Below, piece after piece: positions 34,927 to 44,472 of a stretch of DNA of 64,000 bases. Position numbers and translations under genes: made by a program. Under the pieces are notes generated by a model, which saw only the letters and a list, made by a program, of their open reading frames with translations, was not told where the DNA came from and made no database searches. The DNA is taken from contig NC_053392.1 in NCBI RefSeq assembly GCF_905171765.1, forward strand, positions 35,720,956 to 35,784,955, given 5' to 3'. Positions within the stretch are counted from its first letter, which is position 1; the number at the start of each line of letters is the position of its first letter. Origin of the DNA: Bufo bufo. Taxonomy: Eukaryota > Chordata > Amphibia > Anura > Bufonidae.

Positions 34927-35560
34927 CACCCCCTGACGAAGGCACGCCGAAACGCGCGTTGGGGTAGCGCCACCCTGGGTCTCTTTGCACACGGTTCGCT
35001 ATAGGTGAGCTCTGGTCTCCTGTTACTCTCCCCAGGCTATACGATATTGTTGTTTATAGACACCTGGTCTTTCCTTTTTTGTGCAGCATACTTCCATCTT
35101 TACCTGTGTCTGCACACCTTTAATGCCATTGGGGGTGTATGTGATGACCACTGTCTCACTTGGCACCCACTGGTTCCATTTATCTCTGCATGGGTTGGGC
35201 ACTGTACCCAGTATTTTTTTCTTCCCATGTTATACAGAATTATTATATTTTCTCATCTGTGTGTTTTCCCTCCCGGGGTGGCGCTCTTTATTGTCCTCCG
35301 CTCTTATTATCATGTTTAACGGCATCACATGCTTTTGCTTTTTCTATTTTAGTCATTTTTAATTATGCTTCAATAAAATGTATATTTTTGGTACTATGAG
35401 CTCCGTTTTTCTCTGTTTCTGCTGTTTCACTCGGGAGCTTGTGCCGAGTTATACTTTTGGTGTGTCCCTTGTGGTTGCATTGGGTGGGAACTGTCCCTCA
35501 CCTGTCCCTGGGACACCCTGGGTCATTTTGTTTGTTTTTCTATGTATTATAAAAGTAGAG
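34927..35560 (+). other. Block inserted in E1, possibly a retroelement 3' end
   Basis: Sequence begins CCCCTGACGAAGGCACGCCG then AAACGCGCGTTGGGG and lacks any counterpart in the inverted relative E2, where E sequence is continuous. An AATAAA occurs near 35371. Possibly the 3' part of a non-LTR or Penelope-like element, but there is no coding evidence. Confidence 0.4.
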
Positions 35561-35817
35561 AAATTGAAACTTGGAAATTTGCAATTTTTTACAAATTTTT
35601 GGTAAATGTGGTATTTTTTTTATAAATAAAAATTATTTTTTTTAACTTCATTTTACCAGTGTCATGAAGTACAATATGTGACGAAAAAACAATCTCAGAA
35701 TGGCCTGGATAAGTCAAAGCGTTTTAAAGTTATCAGCACTTAAAGTGACACTGATCAGATTTGCAAAAAATGGCCAAGTCCTTAAGGTGAAATAGGGCTG
35801 AGTCCTTAAGGGGTTAA

Positions 35818-36406
35818 GGAACTTTCCAGGACCCCTTCTGGCTTGTGTTTTTCTGTCCCAGTTTCGCCTGTTTTGCGCAAAATTTTACCCTTCTTATCCC
35901 CTCTTCAGGTTGATTGGGGTTATGCAACAGGACTATTATTACAATGTTTAAGTCATATCTTCTGTGCTGGTTTTTATGCAATTCCTATGTTCACAAGTCA
36001 ACAGACTTTTTGCACTTTCCTTATTATGCTACACTAAAAAGTTTTATATTCTAAAGACTTGGTTGGACTTTGCCATGGACTATATACTATGTTTGTGAGG
36101 TCAACGCCCATTTGTGTCACCAGCAAGTTCAGAAGATACGCCGCCCCACATCCCTTTTTGCGTGATGATCCACATACTTTATGATGTTTTCATAATGTGT
36201 ATTCCTATAATGTGTATTTTCATACTGTTTGTTGTATTTATATCTGTATGCCTGCCGGCAGTCTTTCCCCTTTATATTTTTCAGGAGAATTCGTCAGGTC
36301 CTGAATGTGTCGAGGCCGACACATGTTAAACAAGAGGTGTATGCAGCGTCCCACTAGTGTACGTGGGCACTGCAAAAGCTTGTTATGTCATATGTTACAT
36401 CATGCT
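35818..36406. other. Unassigned sequence left of the LTR retrotransposon
   Basis: No clear gene. The stretch near 36305-36325 (GTGTCGAGGCCGACACATG) could be an LTR start, with a TATA-like TATATATAG at about 39151 beyond the inserted LTR retrotransposon. That reading is weak. Confidence 0.3.
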
Positions 36407-36610
36407 TGTAACGGATCTCCTGGCACCCCGACCGGGTACCTCCGTCGATGGATGCTCCTAGCGCTTCCCGAGGACTCCAAGCACTCCACTTCACACCGTA
36501 AGCGCTGCAGACCCCCCGAACCGCCGAAGCTTGGTTGAGGTCTCACCGTCTCCTACCCACCCTGGGCCTACGACAAGGCTCCACCACCCAGTGGCGAGGT
36601 TGGTTTCATC
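36407..36610 (-). repeat. 3' LTR (shortened)
   Basis: The first ~185 bp match 38211-38390 and the last ~30 bp match 39026-39057 (CCACCCAGTGGCGAGGTTGG). About 640 bp present in the other LTR is missing here, by deletion or because the other copy gained sequence. Confidence 0.85.
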
Positions 36611-36949
36611 ACATTTCTCCCCTTTTCCAAACAGACTAACAGGGTATCTGACCCTCTGCCGGTCAGTGCCCTTGTTAGTCCAGCAGCCCACCCACAAAAC
36701 AGAAACAGCAGTACAGCCCACCCACAATAAGGGGTTACTACACCTGAGCAAGGGATAAACCTATCCATGTCCATGTGCCTCACCACGGCTGTGTTGGGAA
36801 CTGGTAGACTGCCTTGGTGGGTTGCTGAGCGGGCAGAGACCAGCGGTACTTTGCCCTGGTGCCAGCGCTACCACGGAAGAAGCCTTGTTGTAGCCTCGTA
36901 GTTGGAGGGGGAGATCGACTGTCTCCCCTTTAGATACACCGCTCTGCTG

Positions 36950-38074
36950 TTATAGGGAGAGACCGACTGTCTCCCTTTTAGAAATATCACCATGCTGCTG
37001 TGGGGGGAGACCGACTGTATCCCCTTTGGCTAAACCGCCCTGTTGCTGTGGGACAGGACCGACTGTCCCTACCCCCTGTGCTGTGAGTGCAGAGACCATG
37101 GTCCCATCTGCACTGTTGTGGGGCTTACTTTCTCCCCCTGGTGCGTTAAACTGCCGCTGGGGGATGGAGACTGTGCTCCCAATTCCTTGTAGATCACACA
37201 GCCGCTGGGGAATGGAGACTGGGCTCCCAATTCCCTGTACATCACACGGCCGCTGGGGGATGGAGACTGGGCTCCCAATTCCCTGCATATCACACGGCCG
37301 ATGGGGAATGGAGACTGGGCTCCCAATTCCCAATAACTCCCATTGCCGCTGGGGGACAGGACCGACTGTCTCTGCCCCCTGTAACTCAGCCTGCCGCTGG
37401 GGAATGGAGACTGGGCTCCCAATTCCCTGCAGGAGCAGTGGAGAGACCTCGGTCCCATCTCCACCGGCCACCTGGGGTTCTTCCCAGTAAACCTCCACAA
37501 TATCCTCCCAGCTGAAGGGCTCTAGACCTGGGTCTGACTTCTTGCTGTCCTGCTGAGCCTTCCCAATGGAGTGGAATAGATCTCGGTAGTCCTGCTCCAG
37601 TTCCCACTCCAGGATTGCTAGGTGAGACAGGTCTTTCTCTACCTCGTGGGGGTCATCCCAATCCTGCCTAGCCTCCCTCTCGTAGAAAATGTTCTGAAGT
37701 CTGGACTGTGCAGGGCTCCCGAAGTCAGGCTCTGCAAAGGACTCTTATAACAAGCCAGGACCATCAAACTCCTCTCCCTCTGGCTTGTCATGCTCAGCTG
37801 TCCAGGGTATATGCTGTGCCATATACCACCAGAGTGCCTGGTAGGCCTCCTCCAAACATAGCTCCTGCCATACCCGGTACTCTAGTTCCTTCACCCATTT
37901 CTCCAGGGGCTGCTCTCCCAGGAAGGGCATCCGCAGGGCCACTTGCTTCTGCAATCGCTGATCTCCACTGGGGAGACTCTCACCTCGCTGGTATTGTACA
38001 TTACCCAGGGCCTGGTACCCGATGCCTTTCCTTAATGCATCCCGGCCATCCAAGTCTTCCTCATCGTATGCCAC
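36950..38074 (-). pseudogene. ORF in gag position with 16-residue repeats, function unknown
   Basis: Begins about 140 bp inside the 5' LTR (MAYDEEDLDGRDALRKGIG), with MPFLGEQPLEKWVKELEYRV and a Trp-rich part, a stop near 37745, then DWDDPHEVEKDLSHLAILEW (about 37650) and a C-terminal run of at least five 16-residue repeats built on QGIGSPVSIPQR (37430-37140). The codon repeat shows in DNA as 48-bp units. The position suggests a gag-like protein, but I recognise no capsid or zinc-knuckle motif. One stop splits it. Confidence 0.6.
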
Positions 38075-38210
38075 TGCTGGTTACATCCTACTGCTGTAGC
38101 CAGGGGCACTGTACGGATACTAGCGTTGCCCTCAATTTTGTCAATCCACGAATGGTGTCTCCGAGCTGCTTCTCCTCTCACTAGGACGCCATCCCACTGC
38201 TTGCCACCAA

Positions 38211-39057
38211 TGTAACGGATCTCCTGGCACCCCGACCGGGTACCTCCGTCGATGATTGCTCCTAGTGCTTCCCGAGGATTCCAAGCACTCCACTTGACAC
38301 CGTAAGCGCTGCAGACCCCACGAACCGCCGAAGCTTGGTTGAAGTCTCACCATCTCCTACCCACCCTGGGCCTACGACAATGCTCCAGGCTCCAGTGGGT
38401 GAACCTCTCCTAAATCCAGAGAGCAGGAACAGCTCTTACAAGAGCTAATAGAATAGCCAGGGGAGTATAGCAAATCTTCAGCGTATAGCAATCCCCAGTG
38501 TCGATCAGTTACCCAAACACTAGCCTCAACATGATGATGGGTAAAACAGGAACTCTTTATTGAACACACAAGCATTGACTTATACACATTTTCCAACAAG
38601 GTTACCACCCACAGGGTTTTGTAAAAACAACCAATAAACAGGTACAATACACTCAGACACTCCCACACAAAATCCTCCCCTCTGCCTGTGATACAATTAC
38701 CTTACACAATGGGTTGATGTAATTGTATCACAGGCAGGAGAATACACAGTGTCTTCTGTCCTGGAGACAACCGAGGAGTAACTCAATTATCTCTCAGGAC
38801 AAAGGGAAATCGCCAATACACACGTGGAGACAATAGGGCAGAAATCACTACTCAAATATACAATGTCCCACCCTTTACAGTACACATAGACATTTAACAT
38901 ATCCCAAAATGGCACGAATTAGACCAGTGGTTCAAAAGTTAGTAGAAGTCCTTTGTGAACAAAGGAAGCCTGGCTGATGAGAGGGCCCATAATCCTGGGG
39001 CAAGAGGCTGGTAGCCATGCTTCTTCACCACCCAGTGGCGAGGTTGGTTTCGTCACA
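38211..39057 (-). repeat. 5' LTR (847 bp)
   Basis: Bounded by TGTAACGG (plus strand) and GTCACA. It contains an inverted repeat at about 38683-38734 (GCCTGTGATACAATTAC and its complement), a hairpin that is absent from the short LTR. Confidence 0.82.
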
Positions 39058-39062
39058 TTGCT

Positions 39063-40183
39063 GTATTTCATTACTATGTGAAATCCCTGTTACCAGGCTT
39101 TTAGGTGCATTACACACATTCCACCACTAGTTGGTGGTAGCACCACAGTATATATAGCACAGTTCAGGCCTAGTTAAGGGGTTGAAGTTAGAGTTTGTAA
39201 GAAGAAGGAGATGGAGTGAGGAACAAGGGGGAAGGAGAGGACCCCTCTCCTCCCACTTCTCTCTTGGGCTCCACGGCCCAGAGGAGCCAATTTATATCTC
39301 AGAGTCAAGCCAGGAAAATAGGCAGAGGTGAAGTCTGTATTCTACCATCTACTCTTCCGGAGTGTCAAGTGAATTTTGCTAAGTTTATTGTGGAAAGACA
39401 AAGGAAGGACAATAGCCATTATTCTAGGCTCTAGGCGCCTTTGTATCACGGTGAAGGTTTATTAGCTTCCGGCAGCCTCACCAATATTTTAAGGACAGAT
39501 AGGACATCTGTTGCATCACTTGCGTGTAGAAGATAAACACACAACTACTTACTATAGCCTGGGACATAACCACATGTACAGCCTGTTACTGGGATTCATC
39601 ACATCCAACCTGCATGATTATATGAGACTGTTTCATAACTGGATGTAAATTGCTGTCAAGATCCTGGTTACAGTAAAGTTCAGAGTTGGATTCAAACCCT
39701 GCCTCATTCTTCTATCTCCATACTCCATACTACAACCACTCTCATCAATTTGCACCACCAAGGTGCTGGCGTCACAACATTACTTAAGACAGGGGCCCAG
39801 CCGCACAAGCACTCAGAAACCCAACCATCATCAAGGGCACCTCAATCACCACCTGTCCGGTGTCCCCTGTCATAGAGTGTGCCCCGGAGAGTCTAGTGCT
39901 GTTCTCCCCTTCACTGCACTGCTGGCCCAGAGAGGCATCTGCTAACCGTGAGTACCCGATGAACTGTTGTAACCTTCGGCCCACCGTGAACCTCACGTGT
40001 TCCCCCCTGCGGACCGGCATGTTGCACATGGATGTTAGGACCGGCATCTAAAATGCCAGTCTTAATAAATGATCTCATCTGTCTGTTCTTTTGAAAGGCA
40101 ACACCGAGAGGCTACTCTTAATTCCAATTTGGGGCACTGCGCGTGCGCTGTGTAATGTACTGTGCAATCCCAATATGTGTGGT
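39063..40183. other. Unassigned, possible decayed LTR
   Basis: A TATATATAG at about 39151 and a GTCACAACA near 39772 could belong to an LTR that the retrotransposon above split, but no partner copy is visible. There is no gene. Confidence 0.3.
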
Positions 40184-40253
40184 GTGTTAAGTAGTACTAT
40201 TCCTATCAGTTTAATCCCTGTTACGTTCACTAGTAGTATTATTATTATAAGGT

Positions 40254-40371
40254 GTGTTAACTAGTACTATTCTTATGAGTTTAATCCCTATTACGTCCCC
40301 TATCAGGGGACGTGTATATGGAATCGATTTTAGGAACCGGGAGATGGAAAAAGATGCTTGGTCGGTCCTCC
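40254..40371 (+). ncRNA. U2 snRNA-like copy 1 (probable pseudogene)
   Basis: Reads ACTAGTACTATTCTTATGAG then TTTAATCCC, TACGTCCCCTATCAGGGGAC and GGGAGATGGAA. The 5' stem-loop I and the 3' stem-loop IV of U2 are absent. One base differs from the other copies in CTTATGAG (CTTATCAG elsewhere). Confidence 0.7.
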
Positions 40372-40428
40372 TACTTCAAATTTGGGGCACTGCGCGTGCA
40401 ATCTAATGTGCCACCAGATATGAGTGGT

Positions 40429-40545
40429 GTGTTAAGTAGTACTATTCTTATCAGTTTAATTCCTGTTACGTCCCCTATCAGGGGACGTGTATATGGAATC
40501 GATTTTAGGAACCGGGAGATGGAAAAAATGCTTGGTCGGTCCTCC
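40429..40545 (+). ncRNA. U2 snRNA-like copy 2 (probable pseudogene)
   Basis: Contains GTAGTA, the sequence U2 uses to pair with the intron branch site, then TTCTTATCAGTTTAAT, a 16-base match to U2 as I know it, the stem-loop IIb equivalent GTCCCCTATCAGGGGAC, and GATTTTAGG at the Sm-site position. No U2 promoter elements can be claimed upstream. Confidence 0.75.
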
Positions 40546-40602
40546 AACTTCAAATTTGGAGCACTGCGCGTGCAATCTAATGTGCCACCAGATATGAGTG
40601 GG

Positions 40603-40719
40603 GTGTTAAGTAGTACTATTCCTATCAGTTTAATCCCTGTTACGTCCCCTATCAGGGGACGTGTATATGGAATCGATTTTAGGAACCGGGAGATGGAAAA
40701 AATGCTTGGTCGGTCCTCC
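40603..40719 (+). ncRNA. U2 snRNA-like copy 3 (probable pseudogene)
   Basis: Same layout as copy 2, with TTCCTATCAGTTTAAT and one fewer A after GGGAGATGGAA. Confidence 0.72.
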
Positions 40720-40776
40720 AACTTCAAATTTGGGGCACTGCGCGTGCAATCCAATGTGCCACCAGATATGAGTGGT

Positions 40777-40895
40777 GTGTTAAGTAGTACTATTCCTATC
40801 AGTTTAATCCCTGTTACGTCCCCCTATCAGGGGACGTGTATATGGAATCGATTTTAGGAACCGGGAGATGGAAAAAGATGCTTGGTCGGTCCTCC
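40777..40895 (+). ncRNA. U2 snRNA-like copy 4 (probable pseudogene)
   Basis: Same layout; an extra C lengthens the IIb region (GTCCCCCTATCAGGGGAC). Confidence 0.72.
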
Positions 40896-40952
40896 TACTT
40901 CAAATTTGGGGCACTGCGCGTGCAATCTAATGTGCCACCAGATATGAGTGGT

Positions 40953-41070
40953 GTGTTAAGTAGTACTATTCTTATCAGTTTAATCTCTGTTACGTCCCCT
41001 ATCAGGGGACGTGTATATGGAATCGATTTTAGGAACCGGGAGATGGAAAAAGATGTTGGGTCGGTCCTCC
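40953..41070 (+). ncRNA. U2 snRNA-like copy 5 (probable pseudogene)
   Basis: Same layout with TTCTTATCAGTTTAATC; GATGTTGGGTCGG replaces GATGCTTGGTCGG near its end. Confidence 0.72.
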
Positions 41071-41127
41071 TACTTCAAATTTGGGTCACTGTGCGTGCAA
41101 TCTAATGTGCCACCAGATATGAGTGGT

Positions 41128-41198
41128 GTGTTAAGTAGTACTATTCCTATCAGTTTAATCCCTGTTACGTCCCCTATCAGGGGACGTGTATATGGAAT
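41128..41198 (+). ncRNA. U2 snRNA-like copy 6, truncated
   Basis: Runs from the GTAGTA region through stem-loop IIb and stops at GTATATGGAA, where hAT-D coding sequence starts. Confidence 0.65.
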
Positions 41199-43260
41199 AC
41201 AAATACTCGTTGACGGCTTTTTCTTGTTGGAGCAGGCGGTCGAACATTAGGAGTGTTGAATTCCAACCTGTCGGGCTGTTGCAAATCAAGCGACTCACTG
41301 GCATGTTGTTTCGCCGCTGGATATCTGAAAAGTGCGCCATGTCCGTGTAGGAACGCCTGAAATGGCCACACACCTTCCTGGCCTGCTTCAGGAAGTCCTG
41401 TAAGCCTGGGTACTTATGCACAAAGCGTTGTACGATCAGATTACACACATGTGCCATGCACGGCACATGTGTCAACTTGCCCAAATTCAATGCCGCCAAC
41501 AAATTGCTTTCGTTGTCACACACCACTTTACCGATCTCCAGTTGGTGCAGAGTCAGCCACTGATCCACCTGTGCGTTCAGGGTGGACAGGAGTGCTGGTC
41601 CGATGTGACTCTCTGCTTTCAGGCAAGTCAACCCCAAGACGGCGTGACACTGCCGTATCCGGGATGTGGAATAGCCCCTGGGGAGCTGGGGAAGGGGGGT
41701 GCCGTTGATGTGGAGCAAGACGCAGCAGCAGAAGAGGACTCAGCCGAGGAGGTTATAGAAGAGGATGGAGTAGGAGGAGTAGAGGAGGTGGCAGCAGGCC
41801 TGCCTGCAAGTCTTGGCGGTGTCACCAACTCCTCTGCAGAGCCACGCATTCCATGCTTGGCAGCCATCAGCAGGTTTACCCAATGCGCAGTGTAGGTGAT
41901 ATACCTGCCCTGACTGTGCTTTGCAGACCAGGTATCAGTGGTCAGATGGACCCTTGCCCCAACACTGTGTGCCAGACATGCTATTACTTCCTTTTGCACA
42001 ATCGAGTACAGACTTGCCTTTTGTGCAAAGAAATTTCGGCCAGGTACCTTTCACTGCGGCGTCCCAATAGCTACAAATTTTTGGAACGCCTCAGACTCCA
42101 CCAGCTTGTACGGTAAAAGCTGGCGGGCTAAGAGTTCAGACAAACCAGCTGTCAGACGCCGGGCAAGGGGGTGACTTTGTAACATTGGCTTCTTACGCTC
42201 AAACATGTCATTGACAGACACCTGACTGTGGGCAGATGAGCAGGAACTGCTCAAGGCGAGAGACGGAGTGGCGGATGGTTGAGAGGGGGCAAGGAGGTCA
42301 GCAGTGGTTGACGTGGCTGAAGATGCTGGTCCAGGAGGAGGATGGCGGCTTTGAGTTTGTGTGCTGCTTGTACTCATGTGTTGATCCCATAGGCGTTTAT
42401 GATGTGCGATCATATGCCTTCGCAAAGCAGTTGTTCCTAGGTAGGTGTTGGACTTCCCACGACTCAGTTTCTTTTGGCACACATTGCAAATGGCATCGCT
42501 GTTCTCAGAGGCAGACACACAAAAAAAAAAAAAGCCACACTGCTGACCTCTGCAATGACGGCATTCTGGTGGTGGCAACAGCATGCGTTGATTGGCGTGC
42601 TGTCTGGCTGACCCCGGGTGTCAATGCATGCTGTCTGACTGTGCCACTAGCTCCTTGCGACGACCTCCCCCTGCTTCCAACTCGTCTCCTCCTCCTCTAT
42701 GTCTCCCCATCAGAAATTTCCCCCTGTTCTTCTTCTTTTCGAGCGAGCACCCACGTGACATCCACGGACACATCGTCATCATCAACCGCTTCACTTGTAT
42801 CTGACAACTCAGCAAAGGAAGCAGCAGCGGGTACAACATCATCATCATCACACCGTACGTCCATGTGTGTAATGCTGCCTGACTGAGACATATCCCTGTT
42901 ATCTACATCCTCTGGCAATAATGGTTGCGCATCACTTATTTCTTCCAACTGATGTGTAAATAACTCCTCTGACAGATCAAGTGAAGTGGCTGTGGTGCTA
43001 GTGTTGGTGGTGGCAGCAGGCGTGCGAGTGATAACTTGAGAGGTGCCCAAAGCTGAGCCTGAGGAGGATGGTGCGTCAAGGTTCTGAGCGGAAGCTGTAG
43101 AAGATTGGGTGTCCTGTGTTAGCCAGTCAACTATTTCCTCAGAACTATTCGAGTTCAGGGTACGTGGCCTCTGAACACTGGGCATTATTCTAGGGCCAAA
43201 GGGAATCACAGCACCACGACCACGACGGCCCCTGCGGGGTGGCCTGCCTCTGCCTGTCAT
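41199..43260 (-). pseudogene. hAT-D transposase, N-terminal two thirds
   Basis: Starts at 43260 with MTGRGRPPRRGRRGRGAVIP, an EEIVDWLTQ block also seen in hAT-C, acidic sequence and a stop or frameshift near 42697. The BED finger at about 42530-42370 has AICNVCQKKLSRGKSN and LRRHMIAHH; a run of A near 42523 encodes Phe and breaks the frame. Then VNDMFERKKPMLQSHPLARR, LARQLLPYKLVESEAF, VHLTTDTWSAKHSQGRYITY with the first catalytic Asp, a linker, and in another frame IGKVVCDNESNLLAALNLGK with the second Asp, VPCMAHVCNLIVQRFVHKYP and DRLLQQEKAVNEYL. Coding stops at the U2-like array; the C-terminal domain with the catalytic Glu is missing. Confidence 0.87.
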
Positions 43261-43269
43261 TTTTTTTAG

Positions 43270-43700
43270 ATTCGTTAAGTTGTACTATGCGTGCAAGCTA
43301 CTGTGACACCAAATATGAGTTGTGCTGGTGACACTATGGACTTGCAGCTGGGCCTTAAACACACAAACACTTGTGTGCAACTGACTGCTATTTATTCACA
43401 GTCAAAATTGTTGTTTTTATTTAAATGGAATCGAATGTGACACCAGATATGAGTTGCGCTGGTGACACTGTGCACTTGCAGGGCATGAAACACATGCGCG
43501 TGCCGGCAACTGACTGCTATTATATTACAGTCAAATTTTTTTAAAATTTTTTTAAAAGCAAGCTACTGTGACACCAGATATGAGTGGTGGCACTGGGCAA
43601 GTGGGCACAGTATACGCTGTGAGCCTGACACACACGCTGGCAGCCGCAGGCAACTGCAATTAGATTACACAGGAAAAAAAAAAAAAAAAAGCAGACTGAT
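43270..43700 (+). repeat. Short tandem sub-repeats upstream of the hAT-D gene
   Basis: Three diverged ~130-bp units carry CTACTGTGACACCAAATATG, GACACCAGATATGAGTTG and CAAGCTACTGTGACACCAGA, each followed by a GGTGACACT-like part and an ACTGCTATT segment. The first ~30 bp resemble the spacer of the U2-like array (GCCACCAGATATGAGTG). Confidence 0.7.
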
Positions 43701-43851
43701 GTTCTATCCCTAAAAAGGGCTTTTTGGGGTGCTGTCCTTACAGCAGAGATCAGATGAGTCCTTCAGGACTGTAGTGGACACAGAACACTAGCCTAGCTAT
43801 CGATTTCCCTATTGAATCAGCAGCAGCACTGTCCCTTCCTCTCACTAAGAA

Positions 43852-44472
43852 TGCAGCTTCCGAATGAATCTAAAATGGATGCTGCCCAGGAGGTGGGAGG
43901 GTCTGGGAGGGAGGGTCTGCTGCTGATTGGCTGGAATGTGTCTGCTGACTGTGAGGTACAGGGTCATTAGGAACCCAGCTCTAAGTTGAATTCGCAATGC
44001 GATTAATATAACCTGGATTAATCGCATTGCGATTACAACTTAGATCTGAGTTCCTAATGGTTGTATTGCTAGAATTGACGAATATAACGAATATAGCACT
44101 ATGTTCTCAATCTTCATTATATTCTAGCAATACAACCATTAGGAACCCAGCTCTAAGTTGAATTCGCAATGCGATTAATATAACCTGTATTAATCGCATT
44201 GCGATTACAACTTAGTCAAATTTGTGACACTGCAGCTTCCGAATGAATCTAAAATGGATGCTGTCCAGGAGGTGGGAGGGTCTGGGAGGGAGGGTATGAT
44301 GCTGATTGGCTGGAATGTGTCTGCTGACTGTGAGGTACAGGGTCAAAGTTTACACAATGATGACGAATAGGTGGCAGACCGAACATCGCATATGTTCGCC
44401 CGCCGCGGCGAACGCGAACAAGCGATGTTCGCCGGGAACTATTCACCAGCGAATAGTTCAGGACATCTCTAG
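43852..44472 (-). mobile_element. hAT-D 5' end with a nested palindromic insertion and duplication
   Basis: The element ends at 44472 with GGACATCTCTAG, a typical hAT terminus, preceded by a GAACGCGAACAAGCGATGTT-type inverted repeat zone. A ~115-bp segment (CAGCTTCCGAATGAATCTAA onward) appears twice, at 43852-43967 and 44231-44346, around a ~260-bp palindromic region at 43965-44222. The 8-bp target duplication could not be checked because the other end is missing. Confidence 0.6.
43965..44222. repeat. Nested palindrome, AT-rich
   Basis: Inner hairpin CGCAATGCGATTAAT with ATTAATCGCATTGCG; outer arms TTAGGAACCCAGCTCTAAGT against ACTTAGATCTGAGTTCCTAA; a further arm pair GTTGTATTGCTAGAAT and ATTCTAGCAATACAAC (about 44060 and 44123). 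The first block is then repeated directly from about 44135. Confidence 0.88.

Larger units (their letters stand above)
32303..35817 (+). mobile_element. TTAA-flanked non-coding element, ~3.5 kb (element E1)
   Basis: The ends are inverted: TTAACCCCTTAAGGACT at 32303 and AGTCCTTAAGGGGTTAA ending at 35817. The left 450 bp is a row of separate hairpins (for example TGTATGAGTAATACACACTG folding with its complement at about 32681-32714, and CAATGCATTCCAATAC at 32718). Then come two sets of long tandem units (32935-33840 and 33845-34925), a ~630-bp foreign-looking block (34927-35560) and an AT-rich right end. No transposase is present. A relative in reverse orientation lies at 58893-61557. Confidence 0.82.
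36407..39057 (-). mobile_element. LTR retrotransposon without pol, minus orientation
   Basis: Two matching ends: 5' LTR at 39057-38211 and 3' LTR at 36610-36407, both bounded by TG and CA on the minus strand (TGTGA-GAAACC to GATCCGTTACA). Just inside the 5' LTR, TTGGTGGCAAGCAGTGGGAT is a candidate primer binding site; before the 3' LTR, AAAAGGGGAGAAA is a good polypurine tract. Flanks ATGCT (36402-36406) and TTGCT (39058-39062) look like a 5-bp duplication with one change. Only one broken ORF fits inside and no pol, so it was non-autonomous. Confidence 0.85.
40184..41198 (+). repeat. Tandem array of ~175-bp units carrying U2 snRNA-like sequence
   Basis: Five complete U2-like segments and two partial ones repeat at 174-176 bp. 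Each unit has about 116 bp resembling nucleotides ~30-145 of vertebrate U2 snRNA and a ~58-bp spacer with GGGGCACTGCGCGTGCAATC and GCCACCAGATATGAGTG. Units are nearly identical, so the array is young. Its right edge is cut inside the last unit at 41198, exactly where hAT-D transposase sequence begins. Confidence 0.9.

Noticed and set aside
37026..37490. A plus-strand 154-codon frame with repeated WGMETGLPIP peptides
   Set aside because: It is the complement of the 48-bp coding repeats of the minus-strand LTR element ORF, which fits the LTR polarity.
36305..39780. An LTR split by the minus-strand retrotransposon
   Set aside because: A TATA-like box and TG/CA ends can be proposed, but there is no partner LTR, tract or duplication.
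40312..41250. A 181-codon and smaller open frames across the U2-like array
   Set aside because: They arise because three ~175-bp units keep the frame; the sequence is a non-coding repeat on both strands.
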